NCBI RefSeq assembly: GCF_024346675.1
Contig: NZ_AP024850.1
Span: forward strand, 3,348,001 to 3,412,000
Direction of reading: 5' to 3'
DNA from: Photobacterium sanguinicancri
GTDB taxonomy: Bacteria > Pseudomonadota > Gammaproteobacteria > Enterobacterales > Vibrionaceae
DNA length: 64,000 nucleotides
Shown: in pieces, positions 52,451-61,812 of the stretch
Layout of the letters: each line of letters opens with the position of its first letter
Numbering within the stretch: the stretch's first letter is position 1
Position numbers and translations under genes: made by a program
Notes under the pieces: generated by a model
The model's input: the letters and a program-made list of their open reading frames with translations, nothing else
Database searches by the model: none
What the model was told of the DNA's origin: nothing

Positions 52451-53416
52451 TCAAGCAATATCGATCGGAAACGCCGTCACCTGATCAATATGATCGTCAC
52501 CAATAGCCAGCATGATCAAACGATCGATTCCCAATGCCACACCGGCACAATCAGGAAAACCAGCACGTAAAGCGTTAACTAAATGCATGTCAATTGGCTG
52601 TGGCGCTAGCCCCATGGTTACACGCTTAGCATTATCTTCTTCAAAGCGGGCTAATTGCTCATCACCATCAGACAATTCATGGAAGCCATTCGCTAACTCA
52701 ATCCCTTTAAAATAGACCTCAAAACGTTCTGCTACGCGTGAATCACTTGGATTGATTTGGGCCAATGCTGCCTGTGAGGCAGGGAAATCATAAACGAATG
52801 CAGGCGCTTCTTGTCCAATTTTAGGCTCAACACCCACACTAAATAGAAGCTGTAATAAGGTATCGCGGTCCTCTTCAGGATCTGCAATATCAGCCAAACC
52901 AAGATCCCGTGCCGCGTCTTTTAATGACGCCATCGAGCCTTCGAGAGGGCATACCTCTAATACCGATAAAAACGCGGCTTGGTATGTCATCCTTGTTGCC
53001 ACAGAGCACTTTAAAACCAACTGCAATAATTCATCCATTTCATCCATCAACTGGTGATGATCAAAATCAGGACGATACCACTCTAACATGGTGAATTCAG
53101 GGTTGTGATAACGGCCTGATTCTTCATTACGAAATGATTTACAGATCTGATAAATAGCACCACTTCCTGCAGCAAGTAAACGCTTCATATGGAATTCAGG
53201 GCTCGTCATCAAATACAGCATCTGCCCTTGCGCATAACCCGGCCCGACAAATTCTGTTTTAAAAGTATGGAGATGAACATCTGTCACTGTTGCTTGGCTC
53301 ATTGCGGGTGTATCAACTTCTAATACATTACGCATTTCAAAGAATTCGCGTATCGCTTTAAGAAGAACCGCACGTTGTTTAAGCTTGCTGATAGAGGCAG
53401 TCGGTTGCCAAATCAT
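52451..53416 (-). CDS. epmA: EF-P (R)-beta-lysine ligase
   Basis: EpmA (PoxA/GenX/YjeA) attaches (R)-beta-lysine to Lys34 of elongation factor P. The 321-residue protein is a class II lysyl-tRNA-synthetase catalytic core without the tRNA-binding domain: motif 2 [20 protein letters not shown] near residue 108 and motif 3 [15 protein letters not shown] near residue 295. Its partners efp and epmB are at 58326 and 58926. It is divergent from frdABCD as in E. coli. Confidence 0.96.
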   Translation of the reverse strand: MIWQPTASISKLKQRAVLLKAIREFFEMRNVLEVDTPAMSQATVTDVHLHTFKTEFVGPGYAQGQMLYLMTSPEFHMKRLLAAGSGAIYQICKSFRNEESGRYHNPEFTMLEWYRPDFDHHQLMDEMDELLQLVLKCSVATRMTYQAAFLSVLEVCPLEGSMASLKDAARDLGLADIADPEEDRDTLLQLLFSVGVEPKIGQEAPAFVYDFPASQAALAQINPSDSRVAERFEVYFKGIELANGFHELSDGDEQLARFEEDNAKRVTMGLAPQPIDMHLVNALRAGFPDCAGVALGIDRLIMLAIGDDHIDQVTAFPIDIA

Positions 53417-53833
53417 GAGAATGTACCGTTGATATAGACATGGAAAGGACCCTCAGTTTACCAAACCTATCAACTTGAAACCTAGTGCAGCCCATCAGAA
53501 CCTTTCACTCACCTTCTTACGCTATTTTATCCCGAGAAATTTCCATTTTATGCAGCGAAGAAAACACACCTGTTATGAATAAACATGAACGAAAAGTTAA
53601 CACCAAGATCGCCGAGATCACATTACTAACACATAAATACAACGTTAATTGATACAATATATAAACCAAATTATCATTATATGCACATTGCGACTTAGCC
53701 TTCGTAGCGAAAGTATTGATAAGCTTTTTATTTATATATACTTACACGCAAAATATGAAACACGCCGATAACAGGCCACAAACAATTAAAACAATTAAGA
53801 ACACTTAATTAATATTTATGGGTAATGACAACT

Positions 53834-53849
53834 TGTGACAATAATCACA
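53834..53849 (+). promoter_or_regulatory. CRP-type operator upstream of frdA
   Basis: TGTGA-CAATAA-TCACA is a perfect CRP half-site dyad with 6-bp spacing. A possible -10 TATACT lies at 53866-53871, about 4 bp closer than in a standard class II promoter. It is not an FNR site (TTGAT-N4-ATCAA). Confidence 0.7.
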
Positions 53850-53958
53850 AAAAATGTAATCAACCTATACTTTTGGGCTATTTCGATGAAAAAGCTGCGT
53901 CTAAATCAAATTTTAATGAAGATTTGTTTCATAGAATAGTCATTAGGATTTCAAGGAT

Positions 53959-53985
53959 AAGTGCGTACTACGCACTTTTTTTAAT
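53959..53985 (+). terminator. Terminator-like hairpin in the frdA leader
   Basis: AAGTGCG / CGCACTT stem with a TACTA loop (extended, AAGTGCGTA-C-TACGCACTT) followed by TTTTTAATTTT. It lies about 30 bp before the frdA start codon, downstream of the probable promoter. That is the position of an attenuator, or of the end of a small RNA. Confidence 0.65.
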
Positions 53986-54013
53986 TTTATCGTCTTACCT
54001 TCGGAGGATAGCT

Positions 54014-55828
54014 GTGAAGACTATTACCACAGATATCGCTGTAATCGGTGCAGGTGGCGCAGGCCTACGTGCTGCCATCGCTGCTGCAGAAGCAAACCCA
54101 GACTTAGAGATCTCGCTGATTTCTAAAGTTTACCCAATGCGCTCACACACAGTAGCTGCAGAAGGTGGCTCCGCTGCCGTCATCAAGGATGAGGATAGCT
54201 TAGACAATCACTTCAACGATACCGTTGGTGGTGGCGACTGGCTATGTGAACAGGACGTTGTTGAATATTTCGTAGAAAACGCGACTCGCGAGATGACCCA
54301 ACTAGAACAATGGGGTTGTCCTTGGAGCCGTAAAGAAAACGGTGACGTGAATGTTCGTCGTTTTGGTGGCATGAAAGTTGAGCGTACATGGTTCGCAGCC
54401 GACAAAACTGGCTTCCACATGCTACACACGCTATTCCAAACTTCTATCAAGTACACGCAAATCAACCGCTTTGACGAATACTTCGTGGTTGACCTTCTAG
54501 TAGAAGATGGCGAAGTACAAGGTCTAGTTGCTATTCACATGGCTGAAGGCGAACTGATCTGTATTAAAGCGAAATCTGTTGTACTTGCAACAGGTGGTGC
54601 TGGCCGCGTTTACAACTGTAATACCAATGGCGGTATCGTAACAGGTGATGGTATGGCTATGGCGTTCCGCCACGGTGTACCACTACGTGATATGGAATTC
54701 GTTCAGTACCACCCAACGGGCCTTCCAGGTACTGGTATCCTGATGACCGAAGGTTGTCGTGGTGAAGGCGGTATCATGCTGAACAAAAATGGCTACCGTT
54801 ACCTGCAAGACTACGGCATGGGCCCTGAGACACCAATCGGCCAGCCAAAAAACAAATACATGGAACTGGGTCCACGTGACAAAGTTTCTCAAGCGTTCTG
54901 GCACGAGCTACAAAAAGGCAACACCATCAAACACCCACTGGGCGATGTTGTTCACCTTGACTTGCGCCACCTAGGTAAAGAATACCTACACGAGCGTCTA
55001 CCATTCATCTGTGAGCTTTCAAAAGCCTACGTAAACGTTGACCCTGCGGAAGAGCCAATTCCAATTCGTCCAACCGTTCACTACACCATGGGTGGTATCG
55101 AAACAGACAAGAACAATGAAACACGCATCAAAGGCCTATACGCTGTTGGTGAATGTTCATCTGTTGGTCTTCACGGTGCAAACCGTCTTGGTTCAAACTC
55201 ACTAGCAGAGCTTGTTGTATTCGGTCGCCTAGCGGGCGAAGGTGCAGCAAAACGCGCAGCTGAGTTTACAGGCTGGAACGACGATGCTATCGCTCAACAA
55301 GTAGCGGCTGTTCAAGCTCGTATCGATACACTTCTTTCTCAAGAAGGTGACGAGAACTGGGCTGATATCCGTACTGAAATGGGTCACTCCATGGAAGCGG
55401 GTTGTGGTATCTACCGCCAAGAAGATCTAATGCAAGCGACTGTCGACAAACTTGCCGAGCTTCGTGAGCGTTACAAGAAAATCAGCATTAAAGACAAAGG
55501 CAAAGTATTCAACACTGATTTGCTATACGCAATAGAAGTGGGTTACGGCCTTGAAGTTGCAGAAACAATGGCTCACTCAGCGATTCTTCGCCGCGAGTCA
55601 CGTGGTGCACACCAACGTCTAGATGACAACTGCACAGAACGTGATGACGTGAACTTCCTGAAACACTCGCTAGCATTCTACAACGGTGATAAAGCACCTC
55701 GTATTGAATACAGCGACGTGAAAATCACTAAGTCTCAGCCAAAAGCACGTCTATACGGTGCAGCGGCAGAAGAAGCAGCGGCGGCGGAAGCAGCAGCTGA
55801 AGCGAAGAAAGCAGAGGAGCAGGCATAA
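54014..55828 (+). CDS. frdA: Fumarate reductase flavoprotein subunit
   Basis: FrdA reduces fumarate to succinate in anaerobic respiration. The 604-residue protein has the FAD dinucleotide motif [20 protein letters not shown] near residue 10, the His45 that binds FAD covalently ([10 protein letters not shown]), and active-site segments ([33 protein letters not shown]). I chose the GTG at 54014 because GGAGG lies 6 nt upstream and the residues match E. coli from there; the longer frame is the leader. The C-terminal tail has an Ala/Glu run. Its stop overlaps the frdB start. Confidence 0.97.
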   Translation: MKTITTDIAVIGAGGAGLRAAIAAAEANPDLEISLISKVYPMRSHTVAAEGGSAAVIKDEDSLDNHFNDTVGGGDWLCEQDVVEYFVENATREMTQLEQWGCPWSRKENGDVNVRRFGGMKVERTWFAADKTGFHMLHTLFQTSIKYTQINRFDEYFVVDLLVEDGEVQGLVAIHMAEGELICIKAKSVVLATGGAGRVYNCNTNGGIVTGDGMAMAFRHGVPLRDMEFVQYHPTGLPGTGILMTEGCRGEGGIMLNKNGYRYLQDYGMGPETPIGQPKNKYMELGPRDKVSQAFWHELQKGNTIKHPLGDVVHLDLRHLGKEYLHERLPFICELSKAYVNVDPAEEPIPIRPTVHYTMGGIETDKNNETRIKGLYAVGECSSVGLHGANRLGSNSLAELVVFGRLAGEGAAKRAAEFTGWNDDAIAQQVAAVQARIDTLLSQEGDENWADIRTEMGHSMEAGCGIYRQEDLMQATVDKLAELRERYKKISIKDKGKVFNTDLLYAIEVGYGLEVAETMAHSAILRRESRGAHQRLDDNCTERDDVNFLKHSLAFYNGDKAPRIEYSDVKITKSQPKARLYGAAAEEAAAAEAAAEAKKAEEQA

Positions 55829-56568
55829 TGTCAGGCAATCGTATCCAAAAAGTTGAAATCCTGCGTTATGACCCAGCAAAAGACGCAGAACCGTACTTCG
55901 AAATGTTTGAAGTACCGTTTAACGAAACTATGTCTGTGCTTGATGCACTGGGTTACATCAAAGATAACCTAGACAAAGATCTCGCTTACCGTTGGTCTTG
56001 CCGTATGGCGATCTGTGGTTCTTGCGGCATGATGGTTAACAAGGTACCAAAACTGGCTTGTAAAACTTTCTTGCGTGATTACCCGAATGGTCTAAAAATC
56101 GAAGCACTGTCTAACTTTGCTATCGAGAAAGACTTAATTGTTGATATGACGCCGTTCATCGAACGTCTAGAAGCAATCAAGCCTTACATCATTGGTAACG
56201 ATCGTACACCAGAAGATGGCCCGAACAACCAAACACCAGAGCAAATGGCAAAATACAAGCAATTTGCTGGCTGTATCAACTGTGGTCTTTGCTACGCAGC
56301 ATGTCCTCAGTTTGGTTTGAACCCAGAGTTCATTGGTCCTGCGGCGCTAACACTGGCACACCGTTACAACCTAGATAGCCGTGACAACGGCGCGGATGAG
56401 CGTATGAAGCTTATCAACGGCGAAAATGGCGCTTGGGGTTGTACGTTTGTGGGTTACTGTTCTGAAGTTTGTCCGAAGAGCGTTGATCCAGCGGCAGCAG
56501 TTAACCAAGGCAAAGTAGAATCTTCTAAAGATTTCGTTATTGCCATGATTAAGCCTCAGGAGGCATAA
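55828..56568 (+). CDS. frdB: Fumarate reductase iron-sulfur subunit
   Basis: FrdB carries electrons from the membrane quinol site to FrdA through three Fe-S centres. The 246-residue protein shows the [2Fe-2S] ligands ([12 protein letters not shown] near residue 59), then [13 protein letters not shown] near residue 150 and [11 protein letters not shown] near residue 212 for the [4Fe-4S] and [3Fe-4S] centres. The ATG at 55828 overlaps frdA's TAA by one base. Confidence 0.97.
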   Translation: MSGNRIQKVEILRYDPAKDAEPYFEMFEVPFNETMSVLDALGYIKDNLDKDLAYRWSCRMAICGSCGMMVNKVPKLACKTFLRDYPNGLKIEALSNFAIEKDLIVDMTPFIERLEAIKPYIIGNDRTPEDGPNNQTPEQMAKYKQFAGCINCGLCYAACPQFGLNPEFIGPAALTLAHRYNLDSRDNGADERMKLINGENGAWGCTFVGYCSEVCPKSVDPAAAVNQGKVESSKDFVIAMIKPQEA

Positions 56569-56570
56569 GG

Positions 56571-56954
56571 ATGAGCAACCGTAAACCTTACGTTCGTGAA
56601 ATGACACGTACATGGTGGAAAGATCACCCTTTCTACCGCTTCTACATGGTTCGTGAAGCAACAATTTTACCTTTAATTTTCTTCACTATCTGCCTGACTT
56701 TCGGTCTAGGTAGCCTAGTGAAAGGCCCTGAAGCATGGGCGACTTGGTTAAGCTTTATGGCGAATCCAGTTGTTGTTGTGTTGAACATTCTTGCTCTAGC
56801 GGGCAGCCTGTTCCACGCACAAACATTCTTCAGCATGATGCCTCAAGTAATGCCGATTAAGATCAAAGGCAAAGCACTTGATAAGAAAATTGTTGTGCTA
56901 GCACAGTGGGCCGCTGTTGCAGCTATCTCACTATTCGTTCTAGTACTAGTTTAA
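56571..56954 (+). CDS. frdC: Fumarate reductase membrane anchor subunit C
   Basis: The 127-residue protein has three predicted transmembrane helices (about 25-48, 62-88, 105-125). The N-terminal [12 protein letters not shown] matches FrdC of enterobacteria. With FrdD it anchors FrdAB and forms the menaquinol site. It starts 2 bp after frdB ends. Confidence 0.95.
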   Translation: MSNRKPYVREMTRTWWKDHPFYRFYMVREATILPLIFFTICLTFGLGSLVKGPEAWATWLSFMANPVVVVLNILALAGSLFHAQTFFSMMPQVMPIKIKGKALDKKIVVLAQWAAVAAISLFVLVLV

Positions 56955-56964
56955 GGAGAACCAC

Positions 56965-57327
56965 GTGGTCAATCTAAATCCTAAACGTTCTGACGAGCCA
57001 GTATGGTGGGGTCTGTTCGGTGCTGGTGGTACTTGGTTCGCAATGCTAACACCAGTAACAGTACTTGTGCTTGGTATCATGGTACCGCTGGGCATGATCG
57101 ATGCTGAAGCAATGAGCTACGAGCGTGTAACAGGCTTTGTAACGAGCATCATTGGTGCGCTATTCACTATCGCGACATTAGCACTACCAATGTGGCATGC
57201 AATGCACCGTTTACACCACGGTATGCATGACCTTAAATTCCACACAGGCGTTGCTGGCAAAATTGCGTGTTACGCAACAGCATTCCTAGTGTCGGCGCTG
57301 GCTGTTATTTTTGTCTTCATGATCTAA
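56965..57327 (+). CDS. frdD: Fumarate reductase membrane anchor subunit D
   Basis: The 120-residue protein has three transmembrane helices and the FrdD signature [15 protein letters not shown] near residue 8, with a conserved [12 protein letters not shown]. It starts with GTG at 56965, preceded by AAGGAG at 6 nt. It ends the frdABCD operon, which is followed by a strong terminator. Confidence 0.95.
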   Translation: MVNLNPKRSDEPVWWGLFGAGGTWFAMLTPVTVLVLGIMVPLGMIDAEAMSYERVTGFVTSIIGALFTIATLALPMWHAMHRLHHGMHDLKFHTGVAGKIACYATAFLVSALAVIFVFMI

Positions 57328-57348
57328 TCATCAAGATAACCCAGCCTC

Positions 57349-57377
57349 AAAAAACACCGCCTCGGCGGTGTTTTTTT
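57349..57377 (+). terminator. Intrinsic terminator of frdABCD
   Basis: AAAAAACACCGCC / GGCGGTGTTTTTT stem with a TC centre and a long T-run. Confidence 0.92.
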
Positions 57378-57524
57378 ATGCCTTAAACCATCGCCTATCT
57401 TTGCTTTTTCTTCGTGCGCTCTATACGCAAAATGTCACCATCAAGATGCAAAACAACCGTCATTGCAGTATCCTCCCCTCACAAATAAAACACCATTCAA
57501 TTAATAATCCTATAAGGATGCCTC

Positions 57525-58229
57525 ATGAAAAAGTTTGCTATCACATCCCTTGCTCTACTGACCTTAGCGGGTTGCAGCGCTGTCACCACTAAAATCAAAG
57601 TAGATGACACGCTTAAGCAACAACCTGAGTTAGCCGTAAAAACCAGTGGTATGTTTTGGGGCTTAGGTCGTAGCGGCAATTTCGATATGGCAGGTCTATA
57701 TAAGGGCGATTACAGCCGAGATAAGAGCAATACATGGTGGATGCCAATTGACGATGTTAACGCTGAACTAGTGGCTCGCGTTATCAAAGTCAGTGATGAT
57801 CAGACATGGAACCTTATGTGCAGCGGTGGCTATACAGGTGTGAACTTTGGAGGGATTTCCGTTGGTTCGTCAGACCCTTATACTTGCCAGATCCTCGCTG
57901 GTGAAAAGAATATCGGCAAAGTAGAGCTACGCGATAAAAGCGGTGCCATTAAGCTGGGAACAACAAAGGAAGTTGAAGGCTTTATTGAAATGAATAACAT
58001 CCGCTACCAACTGACTTCCGATCACCAGATCGAAGGGAGTTTCATGAAAACAGATAACCCATCAGGATTCCATGTTAGCCAAGATGGCAAGCGCGTTGCG
58101 GCTATCTATACCAATGGTAGTATCTCGCTACAAATGCTACCCAACCTCACAGCCAACCAGAAAGATGTACTGGCTGTCGCAACCATCGCCAGTGCGATGA
58201 GCTGGCGTGCAGACGCAGATAACGAGTAA
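57525..58229 (+). CDS. Hypothetical lipoprotein
   Basis: A 234-residue protein with a clear lipobox (LTLAGC, cysteine 17) so it is lipidated and probably sorted to the outer membrane by the Lol system (residue after Cys is Ser, then Ala-Val). The mature part is mixed alpha/beta with W and G (MFWGLGRSGNFDMAGLY) and two further cysteines (about 108 and 131, possible disulphide). I do not recognise the family or a role. AAGGATG precedes the ATG. It stands alone between frd and efp. Confidence 0.85.
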   Translation: MKKFAITSLALLTLAGCSAVTTKIKVDDTLKQQPELAVKTSGMFWGLGRSGNFDMAGLYKGDYSRDKSNTWWMPIDDVNAELVARVIKVSDDQTWNLMCSGGYTGVNFGGISVGSSDPYTCQILAGEKNIGKVELRDKSGAIKLGTTKEVEGFIEMNNIRYQLTSDHQIEGSFMKTDNPSGFHVSQDGKRVAAIYTNGSISLQMLPNLTANQKDVLAVATIASAMSWRADADNE

Positions 58230-58267
58230 TCCCATCCGTTTTGTAGGCAAAGTAAAACAGCAGATAC

Positions 58268-58295
58268 AAAAAAGGTCGCCTTAGCGACCTTTTTT
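58268..58295. terminator. Bidirectional terminator between the lipoprotein gene and efp
   Basis: AAAAAAGGTCGC / GCGACCTTTTTT stem with a CTTA loop, between convergent genes. Confidence 0.92.
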
Positions 58296-58325
58296 ATTCT
58301 CATGCCCTAAAGCATCAGTGCGTGA

Positions 58326-58892
58326 TTATTTCACACGACCTACGTATTCAGCTGAGCGAGTATCAACTTTGATCACTTCGCCAATAGCAATGAATAGTGG
58401 AACACGAACAACTGCGCCCGTAACCAATGTAGCAGGCTTGCCGCCCGTACCTTGTGTATCACCTTTCAGACCTGGGTCTGTTTCAGTCACTTCAAGCTCT
58501 ACGAAGTTTGGTGGCGTAACTGTGATTGGGTTACCGTTCCACAGTGTTAGCGTACAAGTGTTGTTTTCTACCAACCATTTCGCATTTTCACCAACCGCTT
58601 TTACATCGGCAGCAATTTGCTCAAATGAAACATTGTCCATGAAGTGGTAGAATTCGCCGTCGTTGTATAGGTAATCAAGCTCGATGTCGACTACGTCTGC
58701 AGCTTCAACTGACTCGCCAGATTTAAATGTTTTCTCAAGCACTTTGCCTGATAGTAACTTACGGATCTTAACGCGGCTGAATGCTTGACCTTTACCAGGC
58801 TTAACAAATTCGTTTTCAATAATGACACATGGTTCATTATCTAGCATAATTTTCATTCCGCTGCGGAATTCATTGGTGCTGAAAGACGCCAT
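58326..58892 (-). CDS. efp: Elongation factor P
   Basis: EF-P relieves ribosome stalling at polyproline. The 188-residue protein has three beta domains and the modification site K34 in [12 protein letters not shown], the form that EpmA/EpmB beta-lysylate. Domain III contains the [21 protein letters not shown] signature region. AGAGGA lies before the ATG. It is divergent from epmB with only 33 bp between the two start codons. Confidence 0.98.
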   Translation of the reverse strand: MASFSTNEFRSGMKIMLDNEPCVIIENEFVKPGKGQAFSRVKIRKLLSGKVLEKTFKSGESVEAADVVDIELDYLYNDGEFYHFMDNVSFEQIAADVKAVGENAKWLVENNTCTLTLWNGNPITVTPPNFVELEVTETDPGLKGDTQGTGGKPATLVTGAVVRVPLFIAIGEVIKVDTRSAEYVGRVK

Positions 58893-58925
58893 TTCTATCC
58901 TCTTAACATCTTCGAGTTGTATTTA

Positions 58926-59948
58926 ATGCCGCATATAATAACCCGAAACGCCTCATCTGTTGAGCAAAACTGGCTCAAAGAACTGACTAATGCGATTTCT
59001 GACCCCTTTCTTCTCCTTAAAACCCTGAATATCGATCCTGAGCCGTGGAAAGCAGGTTTAGAAGCTCGAAAGTTATTTGCGTTGCGCGTACCAATGAGCT
59101 TTGTCGCACGCATGGAGATAGGCAATCCACACGATCCATTATTGCGCCAAATACTACCACTCGCGCAGGAATATGACGTTCATGAAGGCTACTCACTCGA
59201 TCCTCTCGAAGAGCAAGATAATGAAACGCCAGGATTGCTGCACAAGTACAAAAACCGCGTACTGATGATCCTTAAAGGTGGCTGTGCGGTGAATTGTCGC
59301 TACTGTTTTCGCCGTCACTTTCCTTACGAGGACAACAAAGGCGGTAAGCGCCAGTGGCAAGTCAGCCTCGACTACATTGCAGCTCATCCAGAGTTGAATG
59401 AGGTGATATTGTCAGGTGGTGATCCCTTAATGGCAAAAGATCATGAACTGGCTTGGTTGATCAAAATGATCGAGGATATCCCTCATATTAAGCGTTTACG
59501 GATCCACACCCGCTTACCTGTGGTTATTCCGAACCGAATTACCGCGGAACTTTGCCAATTACTGAGTGATACACGCTTACAGTGCATTGTCGTGACACAC
59601 ATTAACCACGCCAATGAAATCAACCCAGAACTTCAGACTGCAATGCGTCAACTCAAGCACGCCAATGTCACCTTACTTAACCAAGGTGTACTGCTAAAAG
59701 GTGTTAATGATTCAGTTAAAGTCTTAGTCGATTTGAGTGAATCATTATTTGATGCTGGTATTCAGCCTTATTACTTGCACGTTTTAGACAAAGTGCAGGG
59801 GGCGGCGCACTTCATGGTCGATGATATTGAGGCGAAAAAGCTCATGGCAGGGTTAATGCAGGAAGTGTCTGGTTATTTAGTACCAAAATTGACCCGAGAA
59901 ATTGGTGGCCGAAGCAGTAAAACGCCACTGGACCTGCACCTCGAATAA
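58926..59948 (+). CDS. epmB: L-lysine 2,3-aminomutase for EF-P modification
   Basis: EpmB makes (R)-beta-lysine from L-lysine, the donor used by EpmA. It is a radical SAM and PLP enzyme; the cluster cysteines C120, C124 and C127 (CAVNCRYC) fall at the E. coli positions. The 340-residue length matches EpmB rather than the longer catabolic clostridial enzymes. I chose the ATG at 58926 (MPHIITRN) over an upstream TTG at 58917; the ribosome-binding site is weak. Confidence 0.95.
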   Translation: MPHIITRNASSVEQNWLKELTNAISDPFLLLKTLNIDPEPWKAGLEARKLFALRVPMSFVARMEIGNPHDPLLRQILPLAQEYDVHEGYSLDPLEEQDNETPGLLHKYKNRVLMILKGGCAVNCRYCFRRHFPYEDNKGGKRQWQVSLDYIAAHPELNEVILSGGDPLMAKDHELAWLIKMIEDIPHIKRLRIHTRLPVVIPNRITAELCQLLSDTRLQCIVVTHINHANEINPELQTAMRQLKHANVTLLNQGVLLKGVNDSVKVLVDLSESLFDAGIQPYYLHVLDKVQGAAHFMVDDIEAKKLMAGLMQEVSGYLVPKLTREIGGRSSKTPLDLHLE

Positions 59949-60145
59949 CCCCCCTTTATCCTCCCTCCCAGCTTTATTCACTCAGTTTGCGTCAATAATG
60001 GCGCAACTGCACTCCTCTTCGCCTTAACACTTGGTCACAAAGCAAGCAACCGCTTCTAAAACAGTTAACTTCTTGGATTTTTATGCCGCTTTTTACATAA
60101 GCAAACATATGGAACCAAGATCACAATTAAGAAGCTAATAATAAC

Positions 60146-61774
60146 ATGACCATAAATTGGAATTTAAAGGCGAAACTTGCAGCCTTTTTTGCTGCATTAT
60201 CACTACTCATAACACTCTTATTATCTTACTTCTCTTACCAAACATTAGAGAACTCGACATTAGCTGGCATTGACTCAGAACTCAAAACGGCAGCGTACGC
60301 TACTCAGCAAATTATCGGCGTCGATAAACACAATCAGTTAGATAAAACCCATAACGATTACGATGCTATTAGCCAGCAGCTCACCCAATTTACCCAAGGT
60401 TCTGAATTAGATTGGGCGTACTCAACGGTGATGAAAAACGGCCGTGTCTACTACACCTATGTCAACCACAGTTCCGATGAAGCTCGCAGTGGTCGCTACA
60501 AAGAATGGTATTTGGAAGAATACCAAATCGTCCCAGAAATGCTGCGCGAAGCCTTTCTAACGAAGCGTATTCAATTTGAAGAATACCAAGGAGAATTTGG
60601 TCGCTACCGCTCTATCTTTATTCCGATGCGTAATGCTCAAGGAGAAACATATGTTATTGGTGTCGACCTCGCGTTAAAAGAAGTCGATGACCTACTGAAT
60701 AAAGAACTAAAACAAGTTTGTTTCACTGCAATGATCATCTTGGCACTATCGCTACTTGCAGCTCGTTTAATTGCCATTCGTATCGTGGAGCCCATTAACG
60801 CGCTTAACAAAGTGCTATTAAACATTGCAAATGGTGACTGGAATCTTACTCAACGTGTACCAGTAACAAGCCAAGATGAAGTCGGCATGATGTCCGCTTC
60901 TTTTAATACTTTCATGGCAGCATTACGAGAACGTCTACTAGAAGTTAGCCACACAACGGATAACGTAGCAGCCATTACGACTCAGCTTGATCTATTGGTT
61001 CAAGCGGTCACCGAGCGTTCGGTAGAACAAGCTGAAAATGTTGGTAACAGCGCAGCCGCAATTGAAGAGCTAGCGACCAGTTCACAAAGTATTTCGGGCG
61101 TGGTTAACGAAGCCAACCAAAAAATGACCCGTTTTGAACAACATACCCAAAATACCGTTGGTGCAATCAACCACGCGGTGACAGGCATGCAAAGCGTCCA
61201 GTATGAAACCAACACTGTCGCAGAAAAACTACACCAGCTAGACAGTCGTGCAAACGACATCAACTCAATTGTCGAAGTGATCAAAGACATTGCCGACCAA
61301 ACAAATTTACTTGCATTAAATGCCGCCATTGAAGCCGCGCGTGCCGGTGATCAAGGTCGAGGCTTTGCTGTTGTTGCTGACGAAGTACGTCAACTGTCTG
61401 AACGGACAGCCAAAGCGACCATCGAAATTGGCTCAATGATCACCTCGATTCAAAGCGATACCAGCAGTACCACAGATACCATGCAACAGGCTGTCGGTCA
61501 GGTTGATAGCTGTGTTCAACACGCAGATCAAGCCAACGACTCTCTCAATGGTTTCCGTGCTGAAATTCTTTCCGTTACCGAAGGAATGGAAGAAATTACT
61601 GAATCGGTCAAGGAGCAGGCCTTTGCTGCTGAACACTTGTCCTCAAACGTTGCAGCACTGAGTAACAGCGCCAACGAAAACCGCCTCTCAACGCAAGAGG
61701 CACAACAAGGTGTTGAAGAGCTAAAGCGTCGAACTGGCACGCTACGCGATGTCGTTCAGCTATTCACGCTTTAA
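60146..61774 (+). CDS. Methyl-accepting chemotaxis protein next to the racemase gene
   Basis: A 542-residue chemoreceptor. Transmembrane segments lie at about residues 10-30 and 190-212, with a periplasmic sensor of about 155 residues between them ([20 protein letters not shown]), smaller than a double Cache and probably a single Cache-like fold. HAMP follows (about 212-265), then the signalling domain with [20 protein letters not shown] near residue 385. The racemase gene starts 38 bp downstream on the same strand. In Vibrio cholerae a receptor beside bsrV has been reported to sense D-Arg and D-Lys; this is a likely orthologue by context. Confidence 0.92.
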   Translation: MTINWNLKAKLAAFFAALSLLITLLLSYFSYQTLENSTLAGIDSELKTAAYATQQIIGVDKHNQLDKTHNDYDAISQQLTQFTQGSELDWAYSTVMKNGRVYYTYVNHSSDEARSGRYKEWYLEEYQIVPEMLREAFLTKRIQFEEYQGEFGRYRSIFIPMRNAQGETYVIGVDLALKEVDDLLNKELKQVCFTAMIILALSLLAARLIAIRIVEPINALNKVLLNIANGDWNLTQRVPVTSQDEVGMMSASFNTFMAALRERLLEVSHTTDNVAAITTQLDLLVQAVTERSVEQAENVGNSAAAIEELATSSQSISGVVNEANQKMTRFEQHTQNTVGAINHAVTGMQSVQYETNTVAEKLHQLDSRANDINSIVEVIKDIADQTNLLALNAAIEAARAGDQGRGFAVVADEVRQLSERTAKATIEIGSMITSIQSDTSSTTDTMQQAVGQVDSCVQHADQANDSLNGFRAEILSVTEGMEEITESVKEQAFAAEHLSSNVAALSNSANENRLSTQEAQQGVEELKRRTGTLRDVVQLFTL

Positions 61775-61812
61775 CTTGTAAATACCGTTACATAAACAAC
61801 AGGAAAAACACT

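Larger units (their letters stand above)
53417..54013. other. epmA-frdA intergenic region
   Basis: 597 bp between the divergent epmA and frdA genes. The in-frame sequence upstream of the frdA GTG (from 53825) is not coding: it contains a regulatory site and a hairpin listed separately. The left half is AT-rich with no further feature recognised. Confidence 0.65.

Noticed and set aside
53640..53665. FNR site before frdA
   Set aside because: TTGATACAATATATAA has only one good half-site.
53825..54013. N-terminal extension of frdA by 63 codons
   Set aside because: The extension includes a CRP-like dyad and a terminator-like hairpin; the GTG at 54014 has an ideal ribosome-binding site and matches FrdA.
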